A DNA stretch of 6,042 nt from Puniceicoccales bacterium (lineage in GTDB: Bacteria > Verrucomicrobiota > Verrucomicrobiia > Opitutales > JAIRLM01), in NCBI GenBank assembly GCA_031254835.1, contig JAIRTQ010000076.1:1-6042 (forward strand), read 5' to 3'. Made by a program: the position numbers and the translations under genes. Below are positions 5,103-6,042 of the stretch, one piece after another. Each line of letters begins with the position of its first letter. The stretch's first letter is position 1. Below the pieces are notes generated by a model. That model ran no database searches. It was given only the letters and a program-made list of their open reading frames with translations, and was not told the DNA's origin.

Positions 5103-6042
5103 ATGGACTGCGGTGGGATCTGCGGCGATTGCGAAGACCGTGCATCCTGCGAGGGAGGGCCGTTGCCTTTAAAAGACGAAGAGCGGGCCATCCTCGCCCA
5201 TAGCGCCCGTGCGGTCCGTGCATTGGTCCTGGACATGCTGGCGGCGGCGGGGAGCGGACACATGGGCATGGCCTTGGGCTGTGCGGAGATCGGTGCTTTG
5301 CTCTTTGGGAAATTTCTCCGCTGCGACGGCACGGACACCGGCTGGCTGGACCGGGATCGCTTCGTCCTCTCCGCCGGTCATGGCAGCGCCTTTCTTTACG
5401 GCTGGCTGCACTTAGCCGGTTTCCCGGTCGGTCTGGACGACCTGCGCTCCTTCCGCCGCGGCGGAATCGCTGTGGGACACCCTGAATTTTCCAGGCGATT
5501 GGGGGTGGAGTGCACCAGCGGTCCTTTGGGTCAGGGTGTGGCCAATGCCGTCGGTACGGCGCTTTCGCAGCAGCTGTTGGCCGCCCATCTTGGCGAGGAG
5601 GTTTCGCTGCTGGAAAGCCGCACGGTCTGTCTCGCCGGCGACGGCTGCCTGCAGGAAGGCGTTACCTTAGAGGCCCTTTCCCTGGCCGGACTCTGGGAGC
5701 TGGGGAATCTGATTTTCATCTACGACGACAACGGCATCATGCTGGATGGGCCGTCGTCCGACTCCCAACGGCCGGCCGCCGCCGCCATTTTGCGGTCTCT
5801 CGGCTGGCACGTGCAATCGGTGGACGGCCATGACCTGAATCAGCTGCACGGGGCGCTCCATCGGGCTCGCGCCTTCCCCAATGGCAAACCGCAGGCCATA
5901 GTCGCGCGGACTGTTGCGGGGCAAGGAGTTCCATCCGTGGCCGGCAGCCATCGAACCCACGGCCTGCCGCTGAACGGTGAAGAATTGCGGGCGGCGCGGG
6001 AGGAGCTACTCCCTGGAGGAGAGCCCTTTGCAATGCCGCAAA
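5103..6042 (+). CDS. tkt: Transketolase, N-terminal 313 residues (3' end cut by window edge)
   Basis: Transketolase moves two-carbon ketol units between sugar phosphates in the pentose phosphate pathway using thiamine diphosphate (EC 2.2.1.1). The visible part is the pyrophosphate-binding domain: SGHMG with the substrate His (51-55), DRDRFVLSAGHGS (83-95), GHPE (125-128), TSGPLGQGVANAVG (138-151), the cofactor motif GDGCLQEG (179-186) through YDDN (207-210), and AGSHRTHGLPL (280-290). These match full-length transketolases, but the window ends before the pyrimidine-binding domain, so a split enzyme is not excluded. The start is uncertain. The ATG at 5103 is the first in frame after a TGA at 5070 and adds a cysteine-rich stretch (Cys3, 7, 10, 16). 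A TTG at 5163, preceded by AGGGAGG (5152-5158), would begin MPLKDEER near the usual family start. GHMG replaces the common GHPG. Confidence 0.93.
   Translation, partial: MDCGGICGDCEDRASCEGGPLPLKDEERAILAHSARAVRALVLDMLAAAGSGHMGMALGCAEIGALLFGKFLRCDGTDTGWLDRDRFVLSAGHGSAFLYGWLHLAGFPVGLDDLRSFRRGGIAVGHPEFSRRLGVECTSGPLGQGVANAVGTALSQQLLAAHLGEEVSLLESRTVCLAGDGCLQEGVTLEALSLAGLWELGNLIFIYDDNGIMLDGPSSDSQRPAAAAILRSLGWHVQSVDGHDLNQLHGALHRARAFPNGKPQAIVARTVAGQGVPSVAGSHRTHGLPLNGEELRAAREELLPGGEPFAMPQ

Noticed and set aside
5095..5105. A two-codon frame ATG GGC TGA whose stop overlaps the tkt ATG at 5103, suggesting translational coupling.
   Set aside because: It is too short to judge, has no ribosome-binding signal, and is readily explained by chance.
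4624..5223. A 199-codon minus-strand open frame across the miaB end, the tRNA and the tkt start.
   Set aside because: It reads through the tRNA-Leu gene on the opposite strand and has no family likeness.

Overview
This 6,042-base window carries conserved bacterial housekeeping genes. The DNA is moderately GC-rich. Shine-Dalgarno motifs are weak or absent before most starts. The phosphofructokinase belongs to the SGGPTxVIN / PKTIDND branch, and the transketolase reads SGHMGMALG where most bacteria have SGHPG. From memory of these families, the combination resembles Verrucomicrobiota, perhaps the Opitutae/Puniceicoccales side. That placement is inference and was not tested by any search. No phage, transposon, CRISPR or defence gene is visible.

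The left half is on the minus strand. It holds tyrS (3379-2213), then a 6-phosphofructokinase gene (2009-732) with a short intrinsic-terminator-like element behind it (706-684), then the first 196 codons of recA (588 to the left edge, cut by the window). The gap between pfk and recA holds an inverted repeat, CCCTAAG...CTTAGGG, that may be a recA control site. The pfk leader (2010-2212) holds a C4/G4 hairpin that looks like a terminator when read on the plus strand.

The right half is on the plus strand. A 113-base divergent region separates tyrS from miaB (3493-4812), the tRNA methylthiotransferase gene. A hairpin and a tRNA-Leu(UAA) gene (4882-4963) follow, then a 139-base spacer with nested complementary segments, then the N-terminal part of a transketolase (5103 to the right edge, cut by the window). 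The tRNA-Leu has A36-A37-A38, the sequence normally modified by MiaA and then MiaB, so a modification enzyme and a probable substrate lie 69 bases apart.

Functionally the window mixes translation (tyrS, miaB, tRNA-Leu), sugar phosphate metabolism (pfk, tkt) and DNA repair (recA). I found no convincing new system. The best points for a second look are the mixed donor-specificity residues of the phosphofructokinase, a cysteine-rich possible N-terminal extension on the transketolase, the folded spacer before it, and the recA upstream repeat.
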